From contig JAGHCE010000083.1 of NCBI GenBank assembly GCA_021160625.1, positions 1-9,981 on the forward strand: DNA of 9,981 nt. The letters are read 5' to 3'. The translations under genes were made by a program, and so were the position numbers. Numbering within the stretch: position 1 is the stretch's first letter; each line of letters opens with the position of its first letter. The notes beneath the pieces were generated by a model. It was not told the origin of the DNA, ran no database searches, and was given only the letters and a program-made list of their open reading frames with translations. The stretch is from Planctomycetota bacterium. Its GTDB lineage: Bacteria; Planctomycetota; DG-23; SLPQ01. This document shows, in pieces, positions 1 through 5,921 of this stretch.

Positions 1-972
1 GCCGGCCAGTGTCGGCGCAACGAACACCACGCATTCGTCCACGAGCCGCGCCGCGAAGAAACTTCCCAGGACCTCTGCGCCCCCCTCGACCAGGATGTTG
101 GTCATCTCCCTGGCGGCAAGTTCACGCCCCAGTGCGACGACGTCGATCCTGGCCCCCCCCGGCAGGATGATGACCTCGGCGCCTGCCGCCCGCAGGGCCT
201 TCACACGCCGGGCGGGTGCCGCCTTCGTGGCGGCGACGATAAGGCCCGCCTCGTTCACGGTGCCGACAAGCTTCGACTCCACGGAGAGCCTTGCGCGGCT
301 GTCGAGAATCACCCTCGCGGGTGTTCTCCTGCCCGGCGGCCTCGCAGTGAGAAGCGGATCATCGGCCAGGGCAGTGCCTGCCCCTACCACGATTGCATCC
401 ACCAGCCCTCGCAGTCGGTGGACCTTCCGGCGCGACTCGTCGCAGGAAATCCAGTGCGAATCGCCGGAAGCGGCGGCGATGTTGCCGTCAAGCGTCATTG
501 CATACTTCGCGATGACCCACGGCAGGGCCTTCGTGCGCAGCTTGATGAAAGGGGCATTGAGAATGCGGGCCCTCTCCTCGAAAAGACCCGTTTCGACCTT
601 CACACCCGCCGAGCGCAGCCGTGCGATGCCTTTGCCGTGCACCTTTTCAAACGGGTCTTTCATTGCAACGACGACGCGCGCGATCCGCGCGGCGATTATC
701 GCGTCGGTGCAGGGCGGCGTCTTTCCGTAGTGGCAGCACGGTTCGAGGCTGACAAACATCTCGGCACCGCGGGCGCGGCGCCCGGCCGCCTTGATCGCCC
801 CCACCTCGGCATGGGGCGCGCCGAACCTGTGGTGGTAGCCCTCGGCGATGATCTTCCCGTTGCGCACGATAACCGCGCCGACCATGGGGTTGGGCTCCAC
901 GGCGCCGCGCCCGCGCCGTGCCAGCGCCAGCGCGCGACCCATCGCCTCGGTTTCATATGGGGCCCATTTCAT
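1..972 (-). CDS. ribD: Bifunctional riboflavin deaminase/reductase RibD (3' end outside window)
   Basis: RibD makes the pyrimidine intermediate of riboflavin synthesis: an N-terminal zinc deaminase acts first, then a C-terminal NADPH reductase, both in the cytoplasm. The frame is open from an ATG at 972-970 to the window edge (324 residues visible, family about 360), so roughly the last 35-45 residues are missing. The deaminase domain spans about residues 5-145. It has PNPMVGAVIV at 27-36, the HAE zinc/proton-shuttle motif at 54-56, and EPCCHYGKTPPC at 77-88, whose C79 and C88 complete the zinc site. The reductase domain starts at about 151 with AKYAMTLDG (155-163), then ISCDESR, VGAGTALADDPLLTAR and NILVEGGAEVLGSF near the edge. 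The start is set by GGGAGG (983-978), 5 nt upstream, and by a promoter just beyond it. It is divergent from nadC. No key residue is missing. Confidence 0.96.
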   Translation of the reverse strand, partial: MKWAPYETEAMGRALALARRGRGAVEPNPMVGAVIVRNGKIIAEGYHHRFGAPHAEVGAIKAAGRRARGAEMFVSLEPCCHYGKTPPCTDAIIAARIARVVVAMKDPFEKVHGKGIARLRSAGVKVETGLFEERARILNAPFIKLRTKALPWVIAKYAMTLDGNIAAASGDSHWISCDESRRKVHRLRGLVDAIVVGAGTALADDPLLTARPPGRRTPARVILDSRARLSVESKLVGTVNEAGLIVAATKAAPARRVKALRAAGAEVIILPGGARIDVVALGRELAAREMTNILVEGGAEVLGSFFAARLVDECVVFVAPTLAG

Positions 973-989
973 ATTCGCCTCCCACCCGA

Positions 990-1018
990 ATCGTACCGGC
1001 ACTGCAAGGTGCTGTCAA
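990..1018 (-). promoter_or_regulatory. Promoter of ribD
   Basis: On the minus strand a perfect -35 TTGACA (1018-1013) is followed by a 17-nt spacer and a -10 TACGAT (995-990, 4 of 6 consensus). Transcription should start near 983, leaving a leader of only about 11 nt that is little more than the GGGAGG ribosome site. A leader this short leaves no room for an FMN riboswitch. Confidence 0.7.
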
Positions 1019-1143
1019 CGAACGAGCGAACACCACGTCGTAGAACGTTGTTCGGCTACAGAAAACCCGTCGCCGCCGACCGGCAGAAACACGCTCACTC
1101 AACGCTGCAGGAAAAAAGCCGTGTTGCGGAAAGCGTTTCGAAA

Positions 1144-1172
1144 TTGACGAAAGGGCGTTCCTTTGGTGTAAT
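1144..1172 (+). promoter_or_regulatory. Promoter of the nadC-birA operon (extended -10)
   Basis: A -35 TTGACG (1144-1149), a 17-nt spacer and a -10 TGTAAT (1167-1172, 5 of 6) form a near-consensus sigma70-type promoter. A TG dinucleotide at 1164-1165 gives an extended -10. The predicted transcription start is about 1179, after the first in-frame ATG (1173), which therefore cannot be the translation start. The leader is about 12-18 nt. Confidence 0.75.
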
Positions 1173-1196
1173 ATGCCCGACGAAAGGAATATGATT

Positions 1197-2075
1197 ATGC
1201 CGTATTTTGATGAACTGACGCTCAGGGCCGCCGAGAAGGCCGTCCGGGAAGCCCTTGCCGAGGATTTTTCCCCCGCTGGTGACATAACATCGGCGGCGGT
1301 CGTGCCGGAGGGGCTTTCGGCCGGGGGGGTGTTCCTCGTCAAGGAGGACGCCACGCTCGCCGGGGTCCCCGTTGTCGAGGAGGTCTGCCGTCAGGTCTCG
1401 GCCGACATCACGCTCGACGTGCTGAAATCCGACGGCGACGCCGTCTGCGCAGGCGAAGCGGCCCTCAGGGTGGAGGGCCCGGCGAGGGCGCTTCTTTTGG
1501 CCGAGCGTACGTCGATAAACTTCCTTTCGCATCTTTCGGGGGTGGCGACGCTGACGCGCCGCTTCGTCGAGGTGGTAGGCGGTGCGAATGCCAGGATTCT
1601 CGACACGCGAAAGACGCTGCCTGGGCTGCGTGTGCTGGAGAAATATGCCGTGCGCTGCGGCGGCGGCGTGAACCATCGTTTCGGGCTTTCAGACCAGGTG
1701 CTCGTCAAGGACAATCATCTCGCCCTTATGCGGCGCGCCGGCGGCGGCGACCTTCGGGCGGCACTTGCGGCCATCCGGGCGAAGGTCCCCGGCGGCGTCC
1801 AGGTTGAGGTGGAGGCAAAGACGCTTCACGAGGTCGAGGCGGCTCTTCGCGCGGGCGTAGACATCATAATGCTCGATAATATGACGCTGGAAATGATGCG
1901 CGAGGCGGTAGCGCTCGTCGCCGGCGCGCCGGGAACGCGCCCCGCTATCGAGGCCTCCGGCGGCGTGACGCTTACAAGCGTCGCCGAAATAGCCGCGACC
2001 GGCGTCGACAGGATAAGCATAGGGGCACTGACGCATTCGGCCCCTTCGATAGACATCTCGCTGGAGATGGAGTGA
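1197..2075 (+). CDS. nadC: Nicotinate-nucleotide pyrophosphorylase (quinolinate phosphoribosyltransferase)
   Basis: NadC converts quinolinate and PRPP to nicotinate mononucleotide, CO2 and pyrophosphate, the step where de novo NAD synthesis joins the salvage route. The 292-residue product has normal family length and the full motif set. These are LAERTSINFLSHLSG (101-115), DTRKT (136-140), AVRCGGGVNHR (151-161), KDNH (171-174), EVEAK (204-208), IMLDNM (224-229), EASGG (252-256) and SIGALTHS (274-281), which form the PRPP and quinolinate sites of the alpha/beta barrel. Three in-frame ATGs exist at 1173, 1191 and 1197. The first lies upstream of the predicted transcription start. AAAGGA at 1183-1188 is 8 nt from 1197 but only 2 nt from 1191, so 1197 is preferred. 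The stop overlaps the GTG start of birA by 4 nt (GTGA), so the two genes are probably translationally coupled. Confidence 0.97.
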   Translation: MPYFDELTLRAAEKAVREALAEDFSPAGDITSAAVVPEGLSAGGVFLVKEDATLAGVPVVEEVCRQVSADITLDVLKSDGDAVCAGEAALRVEGPARALLLAERTSINFLSHLSGVATLTRRFVEVVGGANARILDTRKTLPGLRVLEKYAVRCGGGVNHRFGLSDQVLVKDNHLALMRRAGGGDLRAALAAIRAKVPGGVQVEVEAKTLHEVEAALRAGVDIIMLDNMTLEMMREAVALVAGAPGTRPAIEASGGVTLTSVAEIAATGVDRISIGALTHSAPSIDISLEME

Positions 2076-3055
2076 AGAAGCCCAAGGCGAAAAAGCCCAA
2101 CTGGTCGCTGGTGGTTCTGGCCAAGGAGTCGGGCGGCGGGATTGCCCCGCAACGGCTGGAGAAAATCGTCGCCGGGGGGGACCTTGACGATGAGATTGCG
2201 GCCTTTGCCAGGAGGGGCTATCACTTTGGGAAGACGTCCGACGGGGGCCTGGAGATTACCGGCTGGCCGCGCCGTCTCTTCGCCGAGGAAATTGCCTGGG
2301 ACCTGGCAGCGAGCGTCGTCGGCCGCCGGGTGGAGGTGCATTGGACGGTTTCGTCGACCAACGACCTGGCACGCGGCGAGGCCGCGAGGGGCCGGGAAGG
2401 CGCCGCGATTTTTGCCGAGGAGCAGACGGCCGGGCGCGGCCGTTTCGGCCGTACCTGGCGCGCGCCGAAGTACTCGTCTCTGCTGCTGTCAGTGCCGCTT
2501 TTGTGTCCCGGAGCCGACGTCGAGGCCGAGGGCGTAATGCTGGCGGGAGCCGTGGCGGTTGCCGAGGCCGTTTGCGAGACGACGGCCTTAGCGGCCGAGA
2601 TACGCTGGCCCAACGACGTCCTCGTCGAGGGCAGGAAGGTCTCCGGCGTCCTCGTCGAGGGGTTGGCGCCGGCAAACGGCCAAAGGTGGCTCGTGGTGGG
2701 CGCAGGCGTTAACGTCAATGTCGAGGAGGAGGATTTCCCCGCCCAAATCCGCGATACGGCCGGAAGCCTCTCCCAATTTGCCGGGCGCCGCGTCGACCGG
2801 GCCCTGCTTGCCAGGGCGATACTCAGGCGCCTGGATTTCTGGTGGGAAATACTCAGGGCCGGACAGATTGGGAGGGTTTCCGACGCCTGGCGCGCGAAGA
2901 GCAGCATCCTGGGGACGTTCATCACCGTCGAATCCGCGGGCAAGCGCCACACCGGCCGCGTCGTGGACCTCGACCATCACTTCGGCCTGGTCCTACAGCT
3001 GGCCGGCGGCCCCACGCGCGTCTTCGCGCCATCGGAGACGACGATCATCTCTTAG
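2072..3055 (+). CDS. birA: Biotin-protein ligase (BirA-type) with degenerate N-terminal winged helix
   Basis: BirA makes biotinyl-5'-AMP from biotin and ATP and attaches biotin to a lysine of carrier proteins such as the acetyl-CoA carboxylase BCCP subunit. The catalytic core holds STN (95-97), the adenylate-binding loop EEQTAGRGRFGRTW (116-129), RWPND (178-182), the catalytic lysine in GRKVSGVLVE (K189), and GAGVNVN (210-216). The small C-terminal SH3-like domain runs from about 275 to 327. Residues about 12-75 keep the outline of the BirA winged helix (ARRGYHF, then a wing with GLEITGWP), but the usual recognition-helix sequence (SRTAVWK-like in Bacillus) is not recognisable, so DNA binding is doubtful. 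The start is GTG at 2072 with GGAGAT just upstream, inside the nadC end. The stop directly abuts the repeat element at 3055. Confidence 0.95.
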   Translation: MKKPKAKKPNWSLVVLAKESGGGIAPQRLEKIVAGGDLDDEIAAFARRGYHFGKTSDGGLEITGWPRRLFAEEIAWDLAASVVGRRVEVHWTVSSTNDLARGEAARGREGAAIFAEEQTAGRGRFGRTWRAPKYSSLLLSVPLLCPGADVEAEGVMLAGAVAVAEAVCETTALAAEIRWPNDVLVEGRKVSGVLVEGLAPANGQRWLVVGAGVNVNVEEEDFPAQIRDTAGSLSQFAGRRVDRALLARAILRRLDFWWEILRAGQIGRVSDAWRAKSSILGTFITVESAGKRHTGRVVDLDHHFGLVLQLAGGPTRVFAPSETTIIS

Positions 3056-3145
3056 GCTCTGTCTGAAAACCCTCTTCCACTGCGGTCGGCTGCAACCGGG
3101 CTTGCGGCGTCCTCAGCTCGAAACATCCTCAACGGCCATAGAGGC

Positions 3146-3299
3146 GCTCTGTTGAAAACAATGTGGCACTGGTGGCCGCTTGCGAGCGCCGTGGCGATTC
3201 TGTCCACCAGTGGATTTCGGAAAACCCGTGGTTTTCCTGCACATAGCCGATGCCATGGGCGCGATGAATCGCGCCCCTACGGATTTTTTCAACAGAGCA
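3146..3299. mobile_element. MITE-like element with 13-bp terminal inverted repeats and 10-bp target duplication
   Basis: Perfect 13-bp inverted ends GCTCTGTTGAAAA (3146-3158) and its complement (3286-3298) enclose non-coding DNA. The 10-mer CCATAGAGGC lies directly before the left end (3136-3145) and again 1 nt after the right end (3300-3309), which looks like a target-site duplication. Inside are three further inverted repeats: a 9-bp stem 3167-3175/3204-3212, a 7-bp stem 3219-3225/3231-3237, and a 9-bp stem 3257-3265/3268-3276. With no coding capacity it would need a transposase supplied elsewhere. Confidence 0.65.
3257..3289 (+). repeat. REP-like hairpin with trailing T run
   Basis: GGGCGCGAT (3257-3265), GA, then ATCGCGCCC (3268-3276) is a perfect 9-bp stem, followed by CCTACGGA and six Ts (3284-3289). 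Hairpins of the form GTAGGGGCGCGAT...ATCGCGCCC are a style of dispersed intergenic repeat seen in many bacterial genomes. The T run starts 7 nt beyond the stem, so it is only a weak candidate terminator for the nadC-birA transcript. Confidence 0.55.
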
Positions 3300-3403
3300 C
3301 CATAGAGGCCGCTTCCGGGCGTTTCAAAGCCTCGATACCTTGCAAAAGAGGCCTTTTTGCTCGGCCTCGTGACGAACTGGGTTCTCAAACAGGGCTTGGG
3401 CGT

Positions 3404-3432
3404 TTGCATAGACGCCGGATTTGTGGTATCTT
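3404..3432 (+). promoter_or_regulatory. Candidate promoter of the small Cys-motif gene (extended -10)
   Basis: TTGCAT (3404-3409), a 17-nt spacer and TATCTT (3427-3432), preceded by TGG (3424-3426), give an extended -10 promoter like that of nadC. Transcription would start near 3439, leaving a leader of about 90 nt and making a TTG at 3421 unusable as a start. The -10 matches consensus at 4 of 6 positions. Confidence 0.45.
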
Positions 3433-3528
3433 TTAGTTGCGGCGAAATGGCGCTGTGCCATTCGTTTCGTCTCGCGGTGTATTTATGAGCTGCCCGTGCG
3501 CGGGCGGTTTGAGGTAGAGGGGCGCGAG

Positions 3529-3918
3529 ATGGAGAAGAATCATAGCGGCCGCCTGAGCCAATGGCGTTACCGGGCGATTGCCCGCCCGGCGGCGTCGTCC
3601 GGCGCGGCGGGCGAGGACGGCTTTCGTGCCGAGGCCCAGAAGCGGCTTGCGGCCGAGGGGCTGCCGTGGTGCTTTGGGGAGATGGACTATCCCCATTGGC
3701 GGCGCGTTCCCGTTTTTGCGGGTGACAAGCGCAGCGTGTCGTACTTTGTGGGCGACGAGCGCACCGCCCGCGAGGGGGCGCTGGACCGTCTCATCCTCTG
3801 CGCGCGCTGCCCGTTTTTCGACCGCTGCCACAGCCTGACGATGGCCAGGAAATCCGTCAACCCGTCGCTTGTCTCGCCGCAGGGAAAGAATGACCTTCTC
3901 GCCGCCCTCGGCCGGTAG
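3529..3918 (+). CDS. Small hypothetical protein with a C-x2-C-x5-C-H motif
   Basis: I do not recognise this 129-residue protein. It is soluble, with no signal peptide or membrane segment, and has a basic, Arg-rich N-terminal third. The visible feature is C91-x2-C94-x5-C100-H101 (LCARCPFFDRC), plus C48 in PWCFGEMD. Such spacing could bind zinc or an iron-sulfur cluster, but the sequence does not decide this. Third-position GC is high, like the neighbouring housekeeping genes, which supports it being coding and native. The ATG at 3529 is chosen because the purine-rich GTAGAGGGG lies about 6 nt upstream and a candidate promoter sits at 3404-3432. The frame is open further upstream to a TTG at 3421 and a GTG near 3496, so a longer product is possible. 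It stands alone between the repeat region and the EF-hand gene, so context gives no functional hint. Confidence 0.7.
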   Translation: MEKNHSGRLSQWRYRAIARPAASSGAAGEDGFRAEAQKRLAAEGLPWCFGEMDYPHWRRVPVFAGDKRSVSYFVGDERTAREGALDRLILCARCPFFDRCHSLTMARKSVNPSLVSPQGKNDLLAALGR

Positions 3919-4078
3919 CAATCCGCCGAAAGCACGCTTCCTCACAACTTGTCCTGCGCACCGCTTGGGCCTGCGGACTTCAAACATTTCGAATGCCGCC
4001 GCGAAACATCCCGCTGCCTGCCGTGTTTGACTCACTGGAAACAGTTGGCAGCGGCCCTGTAGGCAAGGAGGAGAAGAG

Positions 4079-4855
4079 ATGAGGAAGTTGGTTCTGGCAG
4101 TAGTTGTTCTGGGTCTTGTTTTCGCAATCGGTTGGGTTGCGACGGCGCAGGAAGGCGGCGGCCGCGCGAGAGGAGGCGGCGGCCAAAGAGGTGCACGACT
4201 TGACACGGACGGCGACGGGGTGATCTCAGCCGACGAGTGGCAGGGCAAGTCAGAGGTCTTCAAGAGGATCGACAAGAACGACGACGGTTACCTTGACAGT
4301 GTCGAGCTCGCCGAGGCGAGAGACAAGTGGCGCCGGCGCAAGGGCACTGAGCGCCGTGACGAGGGTGCCGAAGAGGGAACGCCCGAACGCCGGGAGGCCC
4401 TCAGGAAGCGCGCCCAGGCGGGCGCTCTATTCGCCGAGGGACTCTTCCGCCTCATCGACACCGACAATGACAAGAAGATGTCCACCGAGGAAATCCGGGC
4501 CTTTGCCAGGAAGCTCGCCTCGGCCGACAAGGACGGCGACGGTTATGTCACCGTTGAAGAGGCCCGCAAGGCCCTTCGTGAGGCCGCGGCAAAGAAAATC
4601 GGCAAGGCGTTCTTCGACCGCTTCGACAAGAACGATGACGCCAAGGTGACGCGCAAGGAGTTCCCCGGCCAGGATGAACGATTCGACCGGATCGACCAGG
4701 ACGGCGACGGCGTAATCACCCCCAAAGACCTCAAAGAGGCCGCCCGCAAGCGCGCCGGACAGCAAGCGGGCCAAGAAGCCCGTCGGCACAACAGGCAGGG
4801 TGAAGAGCCCCGGCCCGGTCGCCGCGACAGAGGCTCCAGGGATAGGGGTTGGTAG
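4079..4855 (+). CDS. Secreted EF-hand protein with six calcium-binding loops
   Basis: This 258-residue exported protein is probably a calcium binder of the cell envelope or outside. Residues 1-23 form a signal peptide (MRK, a hydrophobic stretch LVLAVVVLGLVFAIGWV, then ATA before Q24). A Gly/Arg-rich linker (25-40) follows. EF-hand loops lie at 42-53 (DTDGDGVISADE), 65-76 (DKNDDGYLDSVE), 127-138 (DTDNDKKMSTEE), 150-161 (DKDGDGYVTVEE), 183-194 (DKNDDAKVTRKE) and 206-217 (DQDGDGVITPKD). Loops 3 and 5 have Lys and Ala instead of Gly at position 6, and loop 6 ends in Asp instead of Glu, so these three may bind more weakly or only structurally. Residues 80-120 and the tail from 220 are strongly charged and Arg-rich. 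AAGGAGG at 4065-4071, 7 nt before the ATG, is an excellent ribosome site. The gene is monocistronic, with a strong terminator behind it. The binding partner is unknown. Confidence 0.92.
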   Translation: MRKLVLAVVVLGLVFAIGWVATAQEGGGRARGGGGQRGARLDTDGDGVISADEWQGKSEVFKRIDKNDDGYLDSVELAEARDKWRRRKGTERRDEGAEEGTPERREALRKRAQAGALFAEGLFRLIDTDNDKKMSTEEIRAFARKLASADKDGDGYVTVEEARKALREAAAKKIGKAFFDRFDKNDDAKVTRKEFPGQDERFDRIDQDGDGVITPKDLKEAARKRAGQQAGQEARRHNRQGEEPRPGRRDRGSRDRGW

Positions 4856-4904
4856 TCTGTTACCACCAGCGCGCGGTTTGCATAGCGCGTGAGCCAGATA
4901 CGAC

Positions 4905-4939
4905 AGAGGGGCGGACCAACCGCCCCTCTCCCCTTTTTT
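4905..4939 (+). terminator. Intrinsic terminator of the EF-hand gene
   Basis: A perfect 10-bp GC-rich stem AGAGGGGCGG (4905-4914) / CCGCCCCTCT (4920-4929) with loop ACCAA is followed by CCCC and six Ts (4934-4939). It lies 50 nt after the EF-hand stop. Confidence 0.9.
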
Positions 4940-4954
4940 GATCCTTCCCCTGGG

Positions 4955-4974
4955 GAGGGCTTCGCCCTCTTTTT
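4955..4974 (+). terminator. Second terminator-like hairpin in tandem
   Basis: GAGGGC (4955-4960), TTC, GCCCTC (4964-4969) and a run of five Ts form a short intrinsic terminator. It starts 15 nt after the first one and would act as a back-up. The surrounding sequence is non-coding. Confidence 0.6.
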
Positions 4975-4983
4975 GCTATGGGG

Positions 4984-5004
4984 GCCACGGACGTTGTCCG
5001 TGGC
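4984..5004. repeat. REP-like perfect hairpin
   Basis: GCCACGGAC (4984-4992), GTT, GTCCGTGGC (4996-5004) is a perfect 9-bp stem with a 3-nt loop and no T run after it on either strand. It resembles dispersed intergenic hairpins. The remaining stretch to the tRNA (5005-5211) holds an 8-bp inverted repeat (TTTCTGCA at 5050-5057, TGCAGAAA at 5076-5083) and a 10-bp palindrome ACGCATGCGT (5103-5112), and no supported gene. Confidence 0.5.
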
Positions 5005-5211
5005 AATCAACTGACCTTCCAAGAGCGAGGCCTGTGCCCCTACGTCATGTTTCTGCATTTTTCTGTGACAACAAGTGCAGAAAAGAACAAAAACACGATT
5101 ATACGCATGCGTCTGACATTTCTGGGCTCGGTGACCCGCCCTGCAGTTTGCGGGAGAGGCGAAGGTGCCGCTTGGCGGTCGAACGGCGATGCGGAGCACA
5201 AGATGACAAAG

Positions 5212-5285
5212 TGGGCCCAGTAGGACTCGAACCTACGACACGCGGATTATGAGTCCGCTGCTCTGACCGACTGAGCTATGGGCCC
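5212..5285 (-). tRNA. tRNA with CAU anticodon (Met elongator or Ile2)
   Basis: All four arms pair perfectly on the minus strand: acceptor GGGCCCA/TGGGCCC, D stem GCTC/GAGC, anticodon stem GCGGA/TCCGC with loop CTCATAA, and T stem GTAGG/CCTAC with loop TTCGAGT. The total is 74 nt, including discriminator A. The 3' CCA is not encoded. The G1-C72 pair excludes a classical bacterial initiator tRNA. The anticodon CAT reads as elongator Met, but tRNA-Ile2 carries the same gene-level anticodon and becomes AUA-reading after TilS modifies C34. C4-G69 and C5-G68, determinants described for E. coli TilS, are both present here, so Ile2 is a real possibility. Confidence 0.97.
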
Positions 5286-5292
5286 GGTGTGA

Positions 5293-5320
5293 ATTTTATG
5301 CGGGGCTCCGGGGAAATCAA
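5293..5320 (-). promoter_or_regulatory. Promoter of the CAU tRNA
   Basis: TTGATT (5320-5315), a 16-nt spacer and TAAAAT (5298-5293, 5 of 6) lie on the minus strand. Transcription would start at about 5286, right at the tRNA 5' end. The truncated IS begins only about 43 bp further upstream, so the promoter is intact. Confidence 0.65.
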
Positions 5321-5362
5321 TCAATTTCGCGTGGTGCGCGGCCGGCGCCTGGGCTGGCGGAA

Positions 5363-5800
5363 CAGGCGGCGGCCACGCCAGACGGCTATCTCTTCATCAA
5401 GCCCCTTGGCCAGCTGGGAGACCTGGGTCCTGGATATCTCCAACCCGCAAAGGGCCTCGGTGATCTTCTTGACCTTGCGCGTCGAGACACCGTTGACGTA
5501 CATCCGCGCCACCGCCAGCATAAGCGGCATCTGGTTTCTCTGGTAACGCTCGAATACCTCCGTCTGAAATCGGCCTTCCCGGTCCTTGGGTACCTGAAAC
5601 TCAAGCGTCCCCACGCGGGTATTCAAGGTCCTGGGCTTGTGGCCGTTGCGGTAGCCCCGGCGAGAGTCGCTGCGCTGGTAGACCTCAGCGCTCAGAAAGG
5701 CCGTCATTTCCTCCTAGAGAACCCTCTGTACCACGCGTTCGACCAAGAATCGCAGCCCATCATCGCCTTCACAACATCTCTCTTGCCAAAGAGCCAGCAA
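5363..5800 (-). pseudogene. IS256-family transposase remnant (nonsense mutation and 3' truncation)
   Basis: The frame starts at TTG (5800), matching the start of copy 2, and keeps the N-terminal DNA-binding part of Mutator/IS256 transposases: RRGYRNG, VGTLEFQVPKDREGRF, FERYQR, MYVNGVSTRKV and LDEE. A TAG at 5716-5714 stands where copy 2 has GAG. After WRGRRL the frame leaves the homology at about 5363 and runs into unrelated sequence, so the catalytic DDE domain is absent. Downstream of the TAG, an ATG at 5707 could still give a peptide of about 128 residues, which would not be an active transposase. It differs from copy 2 at about 10 of 115 shared residues, so the copies are not recent duplicates. 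Confidence 0.88.
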
Positions 5801-5921
5801 ATTGCTATCCTTCTTACGGCCAGCCTACCGGCACCTCCTTTCTTAGGGTCTTTGTCAACCCCAGAGATGCCAGGCTCGCCTTTGCCTTTGTCAATTTACA
5901 GAAATTTTAGAACTCAATCAT
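5363..5921 (-). mobile_element. IS256-family insertion sequence, 5' end fragment (copy 1)
   Basis: This segment aligns without any gap, in inverted orientation, to 9138-9696. Position 5906 pairs with 9153, and the ATGs at 5707 and 9352 match. The shared end reads ATGAT(T/A)GAGT(T/C)CTA, then AATTTCTGTAAATTGACAAAG, on the minus strand from 5921. Homology stops at about 5363, so the distal half of the element and its other terminal repeat are gone. The next 77 bp up to the tRNA are unrelated to copy 2. No target duplication can be assigned. Confidence 0.85.

Larger units (their letters stand above)
3055..3396. repeat. Palindromic MITE-like element, interrupted at its centre by a second element
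   Basis: No gene is evident between birA and the small gene at 3529. The stretch begins, in the last base of the birA stop codon, with GGCTCTGTCTGAAAACC (3055-3071). It ends with an imperfect inverted copy, GGTTCTCAAACAGGGCT (3380-3396), with about 13 of 17 bases matching. Inner blocks also mirror each other across the middle: GAAAC with GTTTC, and CGGCC with GGCCG around an ATAGA loop. Removing the inner element and one copy of its target duplication leaves about 178 bp, with the loop almost exactly central (81 bp on the left, 87 bp on the right). The ends resemble terminal repeats of DDE insertion sequences, but no transposase lies inside. Calling it one ancestral element is inference. Confidence 0.5.

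Noticed and set aside
95..1194. Long plus-strand open frames opposite ribD
   Set aside because: They are antisense to a full set of RibD motifs, lack ribosome sites and have no recognisable content. They result from high GC.
1173..1196. nadC start at the first ATG
   Set aside because: It overlaps the promoter -10 region and precedes the predicted transcription start; the ribosome site serves 1197.
3152..3436. Plus-strand open frame across the repeat region
   Set aside because: It spans the inverted repeats and hairpins, has no ribosome site, and its composition follows the palindromes.
5103..5112. 10-bp palindrome ACGCATGCGT next to a TATAAT on the minus strand
   Set aside because: No -35 box lies at a proper distance and no gene follows in that direction, so a promoter or operator is not supported.
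4938..5252. Open frames between the EF-hand gene and the tRNA
   Set aside because: They run through two terminators, a hairpin and the tRNA gene; none has a ribosome site.
5212..5921. Genomic island integrated at the tRNA by the recombinase
   Set aside because: Integrases normally use the tRNA 3' part, which faces left here, away from the mannosidase block. I saw no duplicated tRNA 3' end near the relic.
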